A stretch of 64,000 nucleotides of DNA from Mixophyes australis. Its lineage: Eukaryota; Chordata; Amphibia; Anura; Limnodynastidae. The position numbers were made by a program, and so were the translations under genes. The notes below the pieces were generated by a model that made no database searches, was not told the origin of the DNA, and saw nothing but the letters and a program-made list of their open reading frames with translations. The stretch lies in NCBI GenBank assembly GCA_036250195.1, contig JAVHZZ010000008.1, positions 3,281,934 through 3,345,933 on the forward strand, written 5' to 3'. This document shows positions 25,401-34,933 of this stretch, in pieces (position 1 is the stretch's first letter; every line of letters begins with the position of its first letter).

Positions 25401-28400
25401 AAAAGAATGTACAGAAAAAAACAAATAAAAACCATTCAATTAATATCGCCTGTTAATATAGTCACAAATGACAAAACATTAAATATAAGTTTTATAAAAT
25501 ATAAATACATTGTTACAGCTGCTGCTGATTACAGACACATGTTCTAGCTGTATACACAGCCGTCATCACTAGTAATCAGCACTTACACCTGATCTGGAGC
25601 TGGAGCAAGTGATACGACAGGAAATCACATACCTGAGAGATGCCCAAAGCTTGAATCAGAGGCTGCTGCGTGCGCTCCAGCACGACACGTCCTTACTGTA
25701 CACTGACTACAGGCATACGCCCAGTCCCCTCCCCGTTCCGCGGCTGAATTCGTAGGATGTAGTAAAGGTTCTTTGTGCTTGATGAATTGGACATTGCTGC
25801 GTTTTCCGGCGTATGGTCCGGTTCTGGGCATCTGTAGAGCGATTTTCTGCAAAATACGGCACATATCTGCATTTACGTTCCTTAATGAATAGAGCCCCTA
25901 ATGTATACAAGTGATCAGAAACATACAGTGGAAGGTATAGAAGATGTGCAGTAACATTAGAGCATGTTATGACTACAGCCAGCTGATCAGACCTTGTTAT
26001 GTACGTCCTAGGAATACACCAGATAAACACATTTATTATAAGAACAGTTTTTCCCCACAGTGCAGCAATGGAATTTGTGTCTTTTATCCCCCACAGTGTA
26101 TTTGAAGGTACCAGTCAGACCGATGATCAGTTTTTCTGCGTTAAACCTGCTGTGATATTGAGCCAAATGCTGGATATTAGCGACTATGTTGCAGCTTGTG
26201 CAGCCGGCGTTAGTGGGATCTGATTAGTACTAAGAGCCACTAAAGCAGATTTTCTGTTACAGGAGTGGGGACAACATCTTCCCGCAAAACCCAGACGGGA
26301 CCATTCAGTACGGCTACACGGATTACAAGGACACGTGGAAAGCCATGGAGAAGCTGGTAGAGAAGGGGTTAACGAAGGCCATTGGTCTGTCCAACTTTAA
26401 CAAGAGGCAAATTGATGATATCCTCAGCGTCGCCTCCACTAAGCCGGCAGTGCTCCAGGTATGACCCTCTCTGATCATCCCAGATCCCTATGATGCAAAG
26501 CATCTGTGGGTCTATAGGGGGGAATTCAATTGGCCGCGTTGCTGTGAAAAGTAACGTGGCCTGCGCACTATTACCGTGGCTGGCTGGCAGACTTTAGCCC
26601 AGGGGGCAAGCATATAGCACTGGCCCATAAGTAGCGGCCCATTTTTAAAGGGTGGTCTCACCGCTGGCCCTGGGAGGGCCCTCTGGGGACCGCTGGGCAC
26701 TAGGTAATTGCCTAGTGGTATATCCGGCCCTGGCTACACTGCACAACTTTTCCGTCTTGTACATGATGTCGTTCTGCATATTTTGCTAATAACATTGTTT
26801 TCTCTTTCTGATCTTCATCTGTGCTCCTTATCCCTGTATTCCTATCAGGCAGAGTTCCCTATTTTCATTGTTCTCTGACCTGACACAAAGGGGATCTTTA
26901 GATACATATAAATACATGTAAAAAAGATAAAGCAATGTATTTAGTAAAATTTGCACCTGAGCATGTACAAAACAATAAACAAAAATCATTTGATGAAAAC
27001 AATATTTTAAAACATTTATTTATTTTTGTCATGTTTCAATGTAAATGTAACTTGTTCCCTCATTGTGTCTGCTATAAAGATGACATTGACATAAAGGGTA
27101 ACTCTTTAGCTGTTCATAGATTAGTTTTACTTTTCCCTTCTACAACTTTGTGTCCTGAATTTGAGGATTTGCTATAGTTGTCTGTTGCCCACCTAAAAGT
27201 TATATATAGAGATCTGTGGTGCAGAGTGATGCACATTGCCATATTGCAGAGTGTGGTCAAAATAATGATTGGCTTATTATCCGTCATGTTGGTAACTGTG
27301 GTCCGGGAGATGGGCGCAGATGAGCTCCAGCTGATCCTGACGCTCAGCGCTTACATCGTATGCCCACTATAACCCAACATCTCTTTGCAGGTGGAGTGCC
27401 ATCCATACCTGGCTCAGAACGAGCTCATCGCTCACTGCCATGCCCACGGACTCGTCGTTACTGGCTACAGCCCACTGGGCTCTCCGGACCGGAGCTGGAG
27501 AAAACCAGAGGACCCCGTTCTGCTGGAGGAACCGTCCATTCTGGAGATGGCCAAGAAATACAGCAAATCTGAGGCCCAGATCCTTCTCAGGTACATGGGA
27601 GATCGCTGTCCTGGCAGGTGCACAGGTCTTCCATTCACAGACGTGGGCACTAATCCCCAAACACCACGACACAGCTGAGGACGTTTATAACAGATGGTGT
27701 TTGCTACGGGCAGCTCCACCACCCTCGCACAGTTGCCCGTAGAACAGTTTTCATACATTTCTGTTGCTCGGGGGTCGCTCATTGTATCCACCGAACCCTG
27801 GTGGCACCAATTGTACCAGATGTGGTGGGGAAATTGTATCTTCATCTGAGTGGCCCAGACATCGGGGCATGGTGGAAATTGGTAAAGTCCTGTTAGACAC
27901 TTGCAGGCTGGACCTGAACGCTTCATATAGCGATAGAGATGCCAAAAAAAAGAAACCAGGGCCACGAGTAAGCACAGAACTTTCCAGAAATGAACGGCTT
28001 GAAGAAGCACGTTGTCTAAATCTAGCTGCACTCCGGCTACACAGACTATAGACAAAGCTGTCTTTTAATTTATACAGCCATCTGTTGCTGCCCAGGTAAC
28101 CTAGTCCTTAGAAACTGTCACTCTGATATCAGGGGGCTGCTGGTGTATAGTCTACATCCTAGCGGCTTTCTCTTCCCATGTTCCTTAATCAGACTCGGCA
28201 GCTTTGGTGAACCTGGAGGAACCCAGAAGCAGCCGAGTCTACTTCTGGGGATAGAATCTCTTCCAGAACACACTTATACAGCGACCTCTAGTGGTGGCTG
28301 TGCTGCACTGCAGGAGGCACTTCCAGGACTCCTCTGTGGACAGAGGGAGAGACACTGAATAGCGCACACGGTGCCCTTGGAGCGATGTTAAATGCTCTCA

Positions 28401-29516
28401 CACACATAACTGACCGTATCCTCTCATGTTAATACCATACATGCAGTTTGTAGCAAAAACTAATATCATTTTTTTTTTCCCTTTTTAAGGGATTCTAAAA
28501 GTGTATAAACAAACACCTAAATATATAACCTAGTTGTTATCCCTAAAACATTTGGGGGCATATTCAATTGTCCTGTTTTCGCGGCGCGGTGAAACTATTA
28601 CGGTAATAGTTAGCTGGATTTCAGCTCATGGCTCCTGGAGTTGCGAGCTGAAATTCAGCAAGAAAACTACCGTAATAACGTTTTTTCCCACGCACTATTA
28701 TCGTAATAACGGTAATAATGCGCGGAACGCGAGATTTTGGGTGTTTCCGCCGAAAATTAAATATGCCCCTTGGGGGTTTAGGGAGGAATTATGTGAAATT
28801 TGATAAGGGAAAAGGGTCTCTGTCCTGTGTTTCCTTTTTCAACTTAATCTTCATTAATAGAAAAGTATATTTCCTCCACTATAGCACCAGAATAAAGCCC
28901 TATGTAAATCAGACATCCTAGATGTGACACATTGTGACAACGTAAAGCCTGAGCTGAGCCCTCACCTCTGCCAACCAAAGTGTTAAATGTAACAAATTAT
29001 GTTGTTATTATGGCTATAGGAGAAAACTAACAGAGATGACAGCTGCAGCTTCACCCTGTGCGGGCTTTTATTCCAGCAAAAAAACTGTTACAAGTATAGA
29101 CTGAGATTAGCTTTTATTTATAGAGAATATATTGCAGGAAGGGGTCAACTATGTTTCTGCAGAATTGTAAATACGACACAAAGTGAATTACTGAATCCAT
29201 TTAACATTTCACCTTACAGGTGGCAGGTTCAGAGGAACGTCGTCGTTATCCCAAAAAGTGTCACCCCGTCTCGGATCCTGCAGAATCTCCAGGTGCGTCT
29301 ATAATGTACAACATGCAGCCGTTGTACGAACTGCAATATAATACTCCATTATACAATTCATATAATGACCCTGGGGTAACTGGATTCAGTTTTATGTGTT
29401 GGATTTCTCTGTAGCAGATGGAAAGTAAATTTCAGAAAAATTTCCTGTTTTTCCTGCAAAAATATAAAATATATATATATATATATATATATTTATTTTT
29501 TTGCAGGAAAAACAGG

Positions 29517-29567
<51 letters not shown>

Positions 29568-30054
29568 ATCGCAAACCATTACTGAGCTTTTTATCCTAAT
29601 GTGATTACTGTAATTTATGCAGCATTAGTAACATAATGTTTCATTTACAGGTGTTTGATTTCACTCTGACAGAAGAAGAAATGAAAGAAATTGGAGCCCT
29701 CAACAAGAACTGGAGATATATTATTCCAATAATTACGGTAATATTCTATACGGGCTACTGAACCCCGATACTATATATTATAAGGATATTTTATCACAGA
29801 GGATCAACATGAATGTATAAAAGCATACGGTCACATTCTTTTATACAAATCACAGGAATCCAATGCCCTGTTCTCTAATCTCTGTCCTGTTGTGTGCCTG
29901 CCAAAAGCAGGATGACATCTGGTCATGTCTTCTAGTATCTGTAACAATTTACCGCAGGTAGTGCGTTATTCCTTATAATACACACATTTACCTAATTAAC
30001 AATGTGCAATGGACCGATTACAGCAGAACTCCCCTTATATTCAGTAGTACAGTA

Positions 30055-30106
<52 letters not shown>

Positions 30107-30745
30107 TAGTTTTGTGTGCAGCTTTTAGAATCACAGGAGACAAGCTGCCAACATTCTTCCAGATTAGATGGGGTCCCAGGCAGGCTTAACTTTAATAGTG
30201 AGTGGTACCTCACTCATCACCCCATACCTCCTTTTAGGTCCCAAATGATGTAAAGCAGTTCTAGATGCCTATTCTCACATACTAAAATATCCAAATTTTG
30301 AGACATTTTTAAAAAGGAAGTGTTCTGGGATAAACCGCTACATACACTGTACCAATGTCGCCCAAACAGCAGTCCACACACGTACGTACACACCCACAGA
30401 ATTGTGGAGATTCTGGATTAGAGCCAATCACCTGCAGTGATATTGTTGGGCAGTCTGCACTGCTTACACTATTTGTGCTGTGTACACTAATTTACCAAGA
30501 CTGTAAAATCGCTTCTGAATGTATTATCATTGCAGGTCCTAGTTCTTTCCTTATTAAATTGTAGTTTCTTATTCACGACGCTGGGTAATTTTTAAATATT
30601 GTCTTTTTAATGAAGAAATGACACGAGTTAGATATTGCACATTCTGTCCATTTATATCCTCTATAAACTCCATTTACAGGTTGATGGAAAGTCTGTTCCA
30701 AGGGATGGTGGACACCCCATGTATCCATTTAACGATCCGTACTAA
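17257..30745 (+). CDS. akr1a1: Aldo-keto reductase family 1 member A1 (aldehyde reductase), 8 coding exons
   Basis: NADPH-dependent cytosolic reductase of aldehydes such as glucuronate and methylglyoxal. Coding exons: 17257-17346, 23624-23743, 24322-24473, 26263-26458, 27391-27590, 29220-29292, 29651-29737, 30680-30745 (stop TAA 30743-30745). All introns are GT-AG and all phases match, giving 984 nt and 327 residues; human AKR1A1 has 325. The AKR signature [18 protein letters not shown] is at residues 42-59. The catalytic tetrad reads D47, Y52, K82, H115, which is the human D45/Y50/K80/H113 shifted by two. The NADPH-binding IPKS motif has K265, with R271 following. The C-terminus is PFNDPY. 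ATG 17257 lies 7 nt after a splice acceptor (exon starts 17250), so at least one noncoding exon lies upstream. Introns hold MITEs, a full-length SINE and AT microsatellites. I see no frameshift or lost catalytic residue. Confidence 0.96.
17793..17939. mobile_element. Palindromic hAT-type MITE carrying ZNF143-like sites
   Basis: A 147-bp element with about 55-bp terminal inverted repeats (CAGTGTTGGCTAACCTGTGA at both ends). The flanks GCATCGCT (17785-17792) and GCCTAGCT (17940-17947) match at six of eight positions, as a decayed 8-bp duplication would. Each arm contains ACTACAAGTCCCAGCAT. It lies in akr1a1 intron 1. Confidence 0.85.
18865..18971 (+). mobile_element. hAT-type element, 5' terminus, flanked by direct repeats
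   Basis: It starts CAGGCCTGGCCAACCTGTGG, a hAT-type terminus, and contains ACTACAAGTCCCAGCATGCC. An exact 13-bp direct repeat TACTGATCTAGAT lies on both sides (18852-18864 and 18972-18984), including an 8-bp duplication ATCTAGAT. The right TIR is missing, so the element is internally deleted or truncated. Confidence 0.7.
19584..19620. repeat. Perfect 17-bp palindrome with 3-nt loop
   Basis: AACTTGTATTTTTATTT and its exact reverse complement are separated by GGA. It lies in akr1a1 intron 1. No gene or terminator context explains it; it may be the core of a decayed MITE. Confidence 0.85.
20401..21266 (-). mobile_element. Nonautonomous hAT element with 8-bp target duplication
   Basis: The right end, read on the minus strand, is CAGGGGTGTCCAACCTTTTA, a terminus typical of widespread vertebrate hAT families. 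The left end begins CATGGTTGCCCA, an imperfect match. The exact 8-bp repeat TTCTAGAT flanks it (20393-20400 and 21267-21274). The 866-bp interior has a GC-rich block at 20.47-20.64 kb but no transposase frame. It lies in akr1a1 intron 1. Confidence 0.75.
21530..21683 (-). repeat. Interspersed repeat, minus copy of an inverted pair
   Basis: The reverse complement reads TTTTGGGTCCCGAATATAGT through CTGGGAAAACTTGGACTCAT, matching 14701-14862 with scattered substitutions. The two copies lie 6.7 kb apart. Confidence 0.8.
22332..22651 (-). mobile_element. V-SINE-like SINE, near full length
   Basis: Minus-strand copy running from the tRNA-like head (GTGGCTCAGTGGTTAGCACT) to the CTGTACAGCGCTGCGGAATC tail and (ATG)n. 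It lacks the 12-bp GGGTGCTCCGGT part of the core and carries a (CA)n expansion at about 22439-22466. It lies in akr1a1 intron 1. Confidence 0.87.
23447..23500 (+). mobile_element. LINE/SINE 3' tail fragment
   Basis: GTAAAGCGCTACGGAATCTG, then GGCGCTATATAAATAAA and an (ATG)n run: the 3' terminus shared by L2/CR1-type LINEs and their SINEs. Only the tail is present. A related tail in opposite orientation is at about 19027-19062. Confidence 0.6.
23875..24010. mobile_element. Palindromic MITE, second copy
   Basis: Same family as 588-723: AGGTTTGAAAAGTGGAACTG at the left, GCAACCAATCAGATTCTAGC inside, and a mirrored CTCTGATTGGATGCTATGG arm. It lies directly after akr1a1 coding exon 2. Confidence 0.7.
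26560..26732 (-). mobile_element. hAT-type terminal fragment
   Basis: On the minus strand the element begins CAGGGCCGGATATACCACTA, a hAT-like terminus, followed by AGGCAATTACCTAGTGCCCA. Its other end is not identifiable. It lies in akr1a1 intron 5. Confidence 0.5.
28554..28771. mobile_element. MITE with GGGGGCATATTCAATT termini
   Basis: The left end GGGGGCATATTCAATTG pairs with the right end AATTAAATATGCCCC. The interior has subterminal palindromes (ACTATTACGGTAATAGT; CCGTAATAACG). It is GC-rich relative to its surroundings and lies in akr1a1 intron 6. No target duplication was identified. Confidence 0.65.
29441..29566. repeat. Inverted repeat flanking (AT)n in akr1a1 intron 7
   Basis: The arm TTTCCTGTTTTTCCTGCAAA (29441-29460) is mirrored by TTTTTTGCAGGAAAAACAGG (from about 29498), with an AT tract between them and a second AT tract after. 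The arms differ at one or two positions. The whole can form a long hairpin. Confidence 0.85.
30054..30106. repeat. (AT)n microsatellite in akr1a1 intron 8
   Basis: A continuous alternating AT tract of about 50 bp in the last intron of akr1a1. Confidence 0.9.
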
Positions 30746-30921
30746 TTGAGGTTATTCCACGGCTGAACAGGAAGTCGTCTTCTACCGTCTTTGTCTTCTA
30801 CAGCCGCCGCCTTCCGCTCTGAGATGCATTTACCGCTTTGTTTGTACTGTGAAATGTTTTTCAGCTCGGTACTTCCAGTTTCTTTCAATGAGAAGACAAA
30901 GATCCGTTCTCCAGACTATGC

Positions 30922-30927
30922 AATAAA
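30922..30927 (+). terminator. akr1a1 polyadenylation signal
   Basis: A canonical AATAAA lies 177 nt after the akr1a1 stop codon. The 3' UTR would end near 30,945. No other canonical signal lies between the stop and this site. Confidence 0.7.
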
Positions 30928-31578
30928 TACTGCACCTTAGAAGTAGTATTGTGGATGCACTTCTTTCGTACATTAAAAAGAAAATTATAATGGTAAACGA
31001 CTCCGTTCCTTATTCTGTGTGATGTTATATGCACAAGAATCCACCTACACCATCCATTATTTGTATAGCCCATGGACATGTCGTTGCTTAGCTCTGCACA
31101 CAGAGCAGATCTGTATCAAATCCAAGGGCTACATAATAATAAACACCGCTGTGTACATGTTTTATGTCCTTTGTTGTGTTTTCCACCAAAGCCCATACAT
31201 CTGTATATTTGATAAAACTTGCAGGTTGCCGGATACAAACCAATTAATTAAAGTTGTCTGAAGGTGAAAAAAATGCCCATTAAGAAATGGTAGGTGTCAC
31301 ACAGTCTTGGTAGCATTATCACTAATGAGACCAATTATCCCCCTGTTAGCCCCGGTGCACCAATGGTAGTTCTGTCACTGGTCCATATACTAAATTTACT
31401 TCTGGAACAGGGGTGTTTTTTGGGGGTTTTTTTGCGCTTGGATCCCCCATAAAGTAATATTAAAACTGTCTACAAAAGACGACACAAAGACCACCTACAT
31501 AAATGTGTTACTAACATGTATTTATTTTGTTGTATACTATTGTTATGTTTATTTAGAAATGGAAGAAATATTTTGACT

Positions 31579-31760
31579 CCTGGGGGAAAATGTATCAAGC
31601 TGAGAGTTTTCCGGCAGGCTTGAAAAAATGGAGATGTTGCCTATAGCAGACAATCGGATTCTAGCTGTCATTTTGTAGCATGTGCTAAATAAATAACTAG
31701 AATCTGATTGGTTTTTCAAACACACCGGAAAACTCTCAGCTTGATACATTTACCCCCTGG
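31579..31760. mobile_element. Palindromic MITE with extended terminal inverted repeats
   Basis: It starts CCTGGGGGAAAATGTATCAA and ends with the near-exact reverse complement (TTGATACATTTACCCCCTGG); the TIRs are about 35 bp with one or two mismatches. The interior matches the 588-723 family. It lies between akr1a1 and nasp. Confidence 0.82.
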
Positions 31761-32049
31761 TTTCTACATGGATAATTCTGCTTCCTGTGACCAGAAAGGT
31801 AATAAATTAATGTTAAATATTAATCACCTAAGGTTCACTGATGTCTGAGAAGTGGTAAATTCACTTGTGTTACATGAACTTACATTATCAATGAAAGGGT
31901 AGTTTTTTTTTCTCTCAAATATTATTAAACAGATTAGTTATATTGTGACACAGAAAGTATTTCCAGTCCCTGGTGAGAACGCTGGATGTGTATTGGTGGA
32001 TAACCCATATTCCTGCATCACACAGGGGGTATATTCTCCTCCAGCCGCA

Positions 32050-32068
32050 GGGGGGGGGGGGGGGGGGG
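32050..32068. repeat. Poly-G run
   Basis: An uninterrupted run of about 18-19 G between akr1a1 and nasp, capable of forming a quadruplex. A shorter G run and C run face each other at about 16830-16860. Confidence 0.9.
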
Positions 32069-32491
32069 CAGACATTGGGTGCATTTCACCCTTAGGAGGC
32101 AGGACACAGAAAATAAGAAAGTGTTCAGTACTTAGACCTAGAATTGAAGATAATGCTGCTAGAACACCAGGGTATCCGACCCTTCCACAGAACATTATAA
32201 CACATAGATTACATGTAGACATAAACAAAATGCCCAAAATAATTAACGAAACCCAACACAGTCAAAATGCCCAAAATAATTAACGAAACCCGACACAGTG
32301 TCCAACAAGGTGTCTCGTTATTTACATCAGTGCTGAAATGTGAGTCATACGCTCAGTATTGGATTATAAAGTGATGGACGGTCTGCACTGGTCCCGCTGT
32401 GGTGAGGATGGAATGGAGATAATATCACAGATTAAAGATACATTTATTTATATATAAACTAATAATAATGTAGAAAGGTATCTAAGGAAAT

Positions 32492-32797
32492 CATCGTCAC
32501 CATTTATTTATATAGCGCCACTGATTCTGCAGCGCTGTACAGAGAACTCATATCAGTCCCTGTCCCATTGGGGCTCACAATCTAAATTCCCTAACACACA
32601 CAGACAGACAGGGAGAGACTAGGGTCAATTTATCAGCCAATTAACCTACCAGTATGTTTGTGGAATGTGGGAGGAAACCCACGCAAACATGGGGAGAAGA
32701 TACAAACTCCACACAGATAAGTCCATGGTCGGGAATTGAACTCATGACCCCAGTGCTGTGAGGCAGAAGTGCTAACCACTAAGCCACCGTGCTGCCC
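32492..32797 (-). mobile_element. V-SINE-like SINE, near full length
   Basis: Minus-strand copy between akr1a1 and nasp. It has the head GTGGCTTAGTGGTTAGCACT, a core lacking the same GGGTGCTCCGG block as the 22.3-kb copy, and the tail CTGTACAGCGCTGCAGAATC. The shared core deletion suggests the two belong to one subfamily. Confidence 0.87.
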
Positions 32798-34597
32798 GGC
32801 GCTGAGATAGGCTGCGCTCTATCGCTGACCATCTCTGCATCCTCTGCTTCCCAAACTACTGAAAGGGGAGGGGGCGAAAAGGGTCCATGTTGCTTTTACT
32901 AATCGTATATAATCCTTTGTGTCCCATTACCATTAAGACTTGTCTGTGCTGCCCGACTTTCTTAGGGGCCGATACTGGTGGTGCAGGCAAACGTCATGTT
33001 TAAATAAGGAGGGCGATGGGTCATCTGGAATAAATGTTCAATATACATATGAAAATACTGTAGTGCTCTACAAACTAACTAAATAACCCAGAGATATTAA
33101 ACAACATGAGAAGTCTATTTTTACCATCACAAGGACGTCATCATCATAAGGAGGTTATGTTAGATAAACATATGTATACAGATAAAGAAGAGACGTTAAA
33201 CTATCGATTGCAAAATAGGATAAACACTATAAAATATATATATATATATATAAATATAACTCTGAAAACACTTAATTCACTGTTACATATTGCAGCTGAG
33301 CATTGTGCCCCTGCGGAGACTGAGCCTCTCAGCACGACTCCAAATGGACCAATGAGAAACAAGCAGCTGGAGCGCAAGAATGACGCAGGGGTAAAAGAGT
33401 TAAGGGACAGCCTAAGAGGGGACAGGAGCGATGTACTAGGGGTTATGGGGAGATGATAAAAAAGAGGGGAACGGACAAATAGCAGCGAGAAGGAAACAAG
33501 TTAAAGGAAAGTAAATAAAATAAACAGTAGCAGTTAAATATAAACTGCAGATAGTGAAAGAGGCCGATGCTGAGCTGGATGTACGGCAGTTATTTTGTAG
33601 AGTAAAATATGTAAATTGTTCTGCGGATGTTCACAGAAACAACCCGCACGCACATGCGTATATGCTGCTTTTAGGAAATATGACACTTGCGCTTTCTCAA
33701 GAAGTGGGACGAGGGAGGGAAAGGTCGGTCTAGCGTAGGCCGAGTACAGTAAGGGAGTATCTGCACCTAAGGCAGACCCACAGAGACGCAGATACGCCCG
33801 TCAGTAGCTGTATCGGTGGCAGGAGCCCGAGGAGAGGTGCAGACATGCGCTGATGATGATGATGGCTGCTTCTGATTGGATGATCGCAGATTCACCTCTG
33901 AAGCCTATAGGTGCTTTCTGCATTTATTGTGCATTACAGGATAAGAGTATTTTAGCAATTGTGTTTTTATTTGCACACTGAGAGAGCGACACCTGATGTA
34001 TCTGAGCTTTTTTTTTGTTCTATTAGAACCTAATAGTGAATGTGTATTTCGCTATCAAAACAAATATTTAAAAAAATTGGTTATAAGTGTATCTGAGGTA
34101 TGTCTGATGTCATTATTACATTTTGGGAGGAGGATTTCATTACTCCTTACTGTGGATGATGCTTACAAACGTCCCATACCAGGTATTACTGCTGGACCTC
34201 TGCTGACCTGATCCAATAGTAACTGTCCTTGTAATCAAATCTATTAGTAATAAAATGGGTGACACCTATAGTCTGATGACTTCTGGTTACAGAAAAATAA
34301 GCTTAAAGGAACATGATATATTATATTCCTATAACTAGGTCTTACCGCAGGGTTGGACCAATACAGCGCAGGACAATATTCAGTGATCTCTCTGATAGTG
34401 GGAATAAATTTGGAAAGTATAGAAGTCGTCTGCCAAGCATCACCACAAAGTACAGTTCCATTGTTTGACTTCTCTCTTTAGCACCTCCCACACATCGCCT
34501 GTCAGTCAGTTGAGAAGCCCCTCCCCTATAGAGTGGGTGGGGGCGTGGTCTGTTCTTTGACGTTATTGTCCCTTTAAACTGCTCCCCTGTTGTCACA

Positions 34598-34624
34598 TAC
34601 ATACATACATACATACATACATGA
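34598..34624. repeat. (CATA)n microsatellite
   Basis: Six to seven CATA units upstream of the nasp promoter. Confidence 0.9.
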
Positions 34625-34649
34625 GCTGGGAGTCCCGGATGCAGCACTG

Positions 34650-34933
34650 GGGCAGATTCCCCGGCTGGAGGAGGGTCAGTCCTGTCACAGTGTCACAGCC
34701 CGGCACCACGTGACACGAGAACAATAGCAGAGTCGGAGGGCGGGAAAGAGAGGTGAGAGGTCACCGGAAGCAGAGGGGCGTGTCCATAGCCTGTGTGGGC
34801 GTGTCCGGAGCCTGTGTGGGCGTGTCCGGGCTGTAGGCGGGTATAAGACCGGCTCCCGGCAGCGGGGGATACGAGCTGCCGCTTCTCTCTCTCTTCTCAT
34901 TCGGGTCTCCTTGCTGGCAGTGTGCGGATCACC
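34650..34933 (+). promoter_or_regulatory. nasp promoter and 5' UTR
   Basis: This CpG-rich segment lies directly upstream of the nasp start codon. A palindromic E-box CACGTG is at 34707-34712. Three copies of GGGCGTGTCC (34776, 34797, 34818) sit at an exact 21-bp spacing and resemble GC/CACCC-type Sp/KLF sites. A TATA-like GTATAAGA starts at 34841. A pyrimidine-rich TCTCTCTCTCTTCTC at about 34884 could lie at or just after the transcription start. Factor assignments come from consensus matching only. Confidence 0.65.

Larger units (their letters stand above)
30946..34640. other. akr1a1-nasp intergenic region
   Basis: Holds a MITE (31579-31760), a poly-G run, a SINE (32492-32797) and a mixed-composition tract at 33.6-33.9 kb. 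A CCCAAAATAATTAACGAAAC segment is repeated in tandem at about 32232 and 32269. No coding exon was identified. Confidence 0.65.

Noticed and set aside
27465..28055. 196-residue minus-strand frame overlapping akr1a1 exon 5
   Set aside because: It is the shadow of a well-supported plus-strand exon extended into intron sequence.
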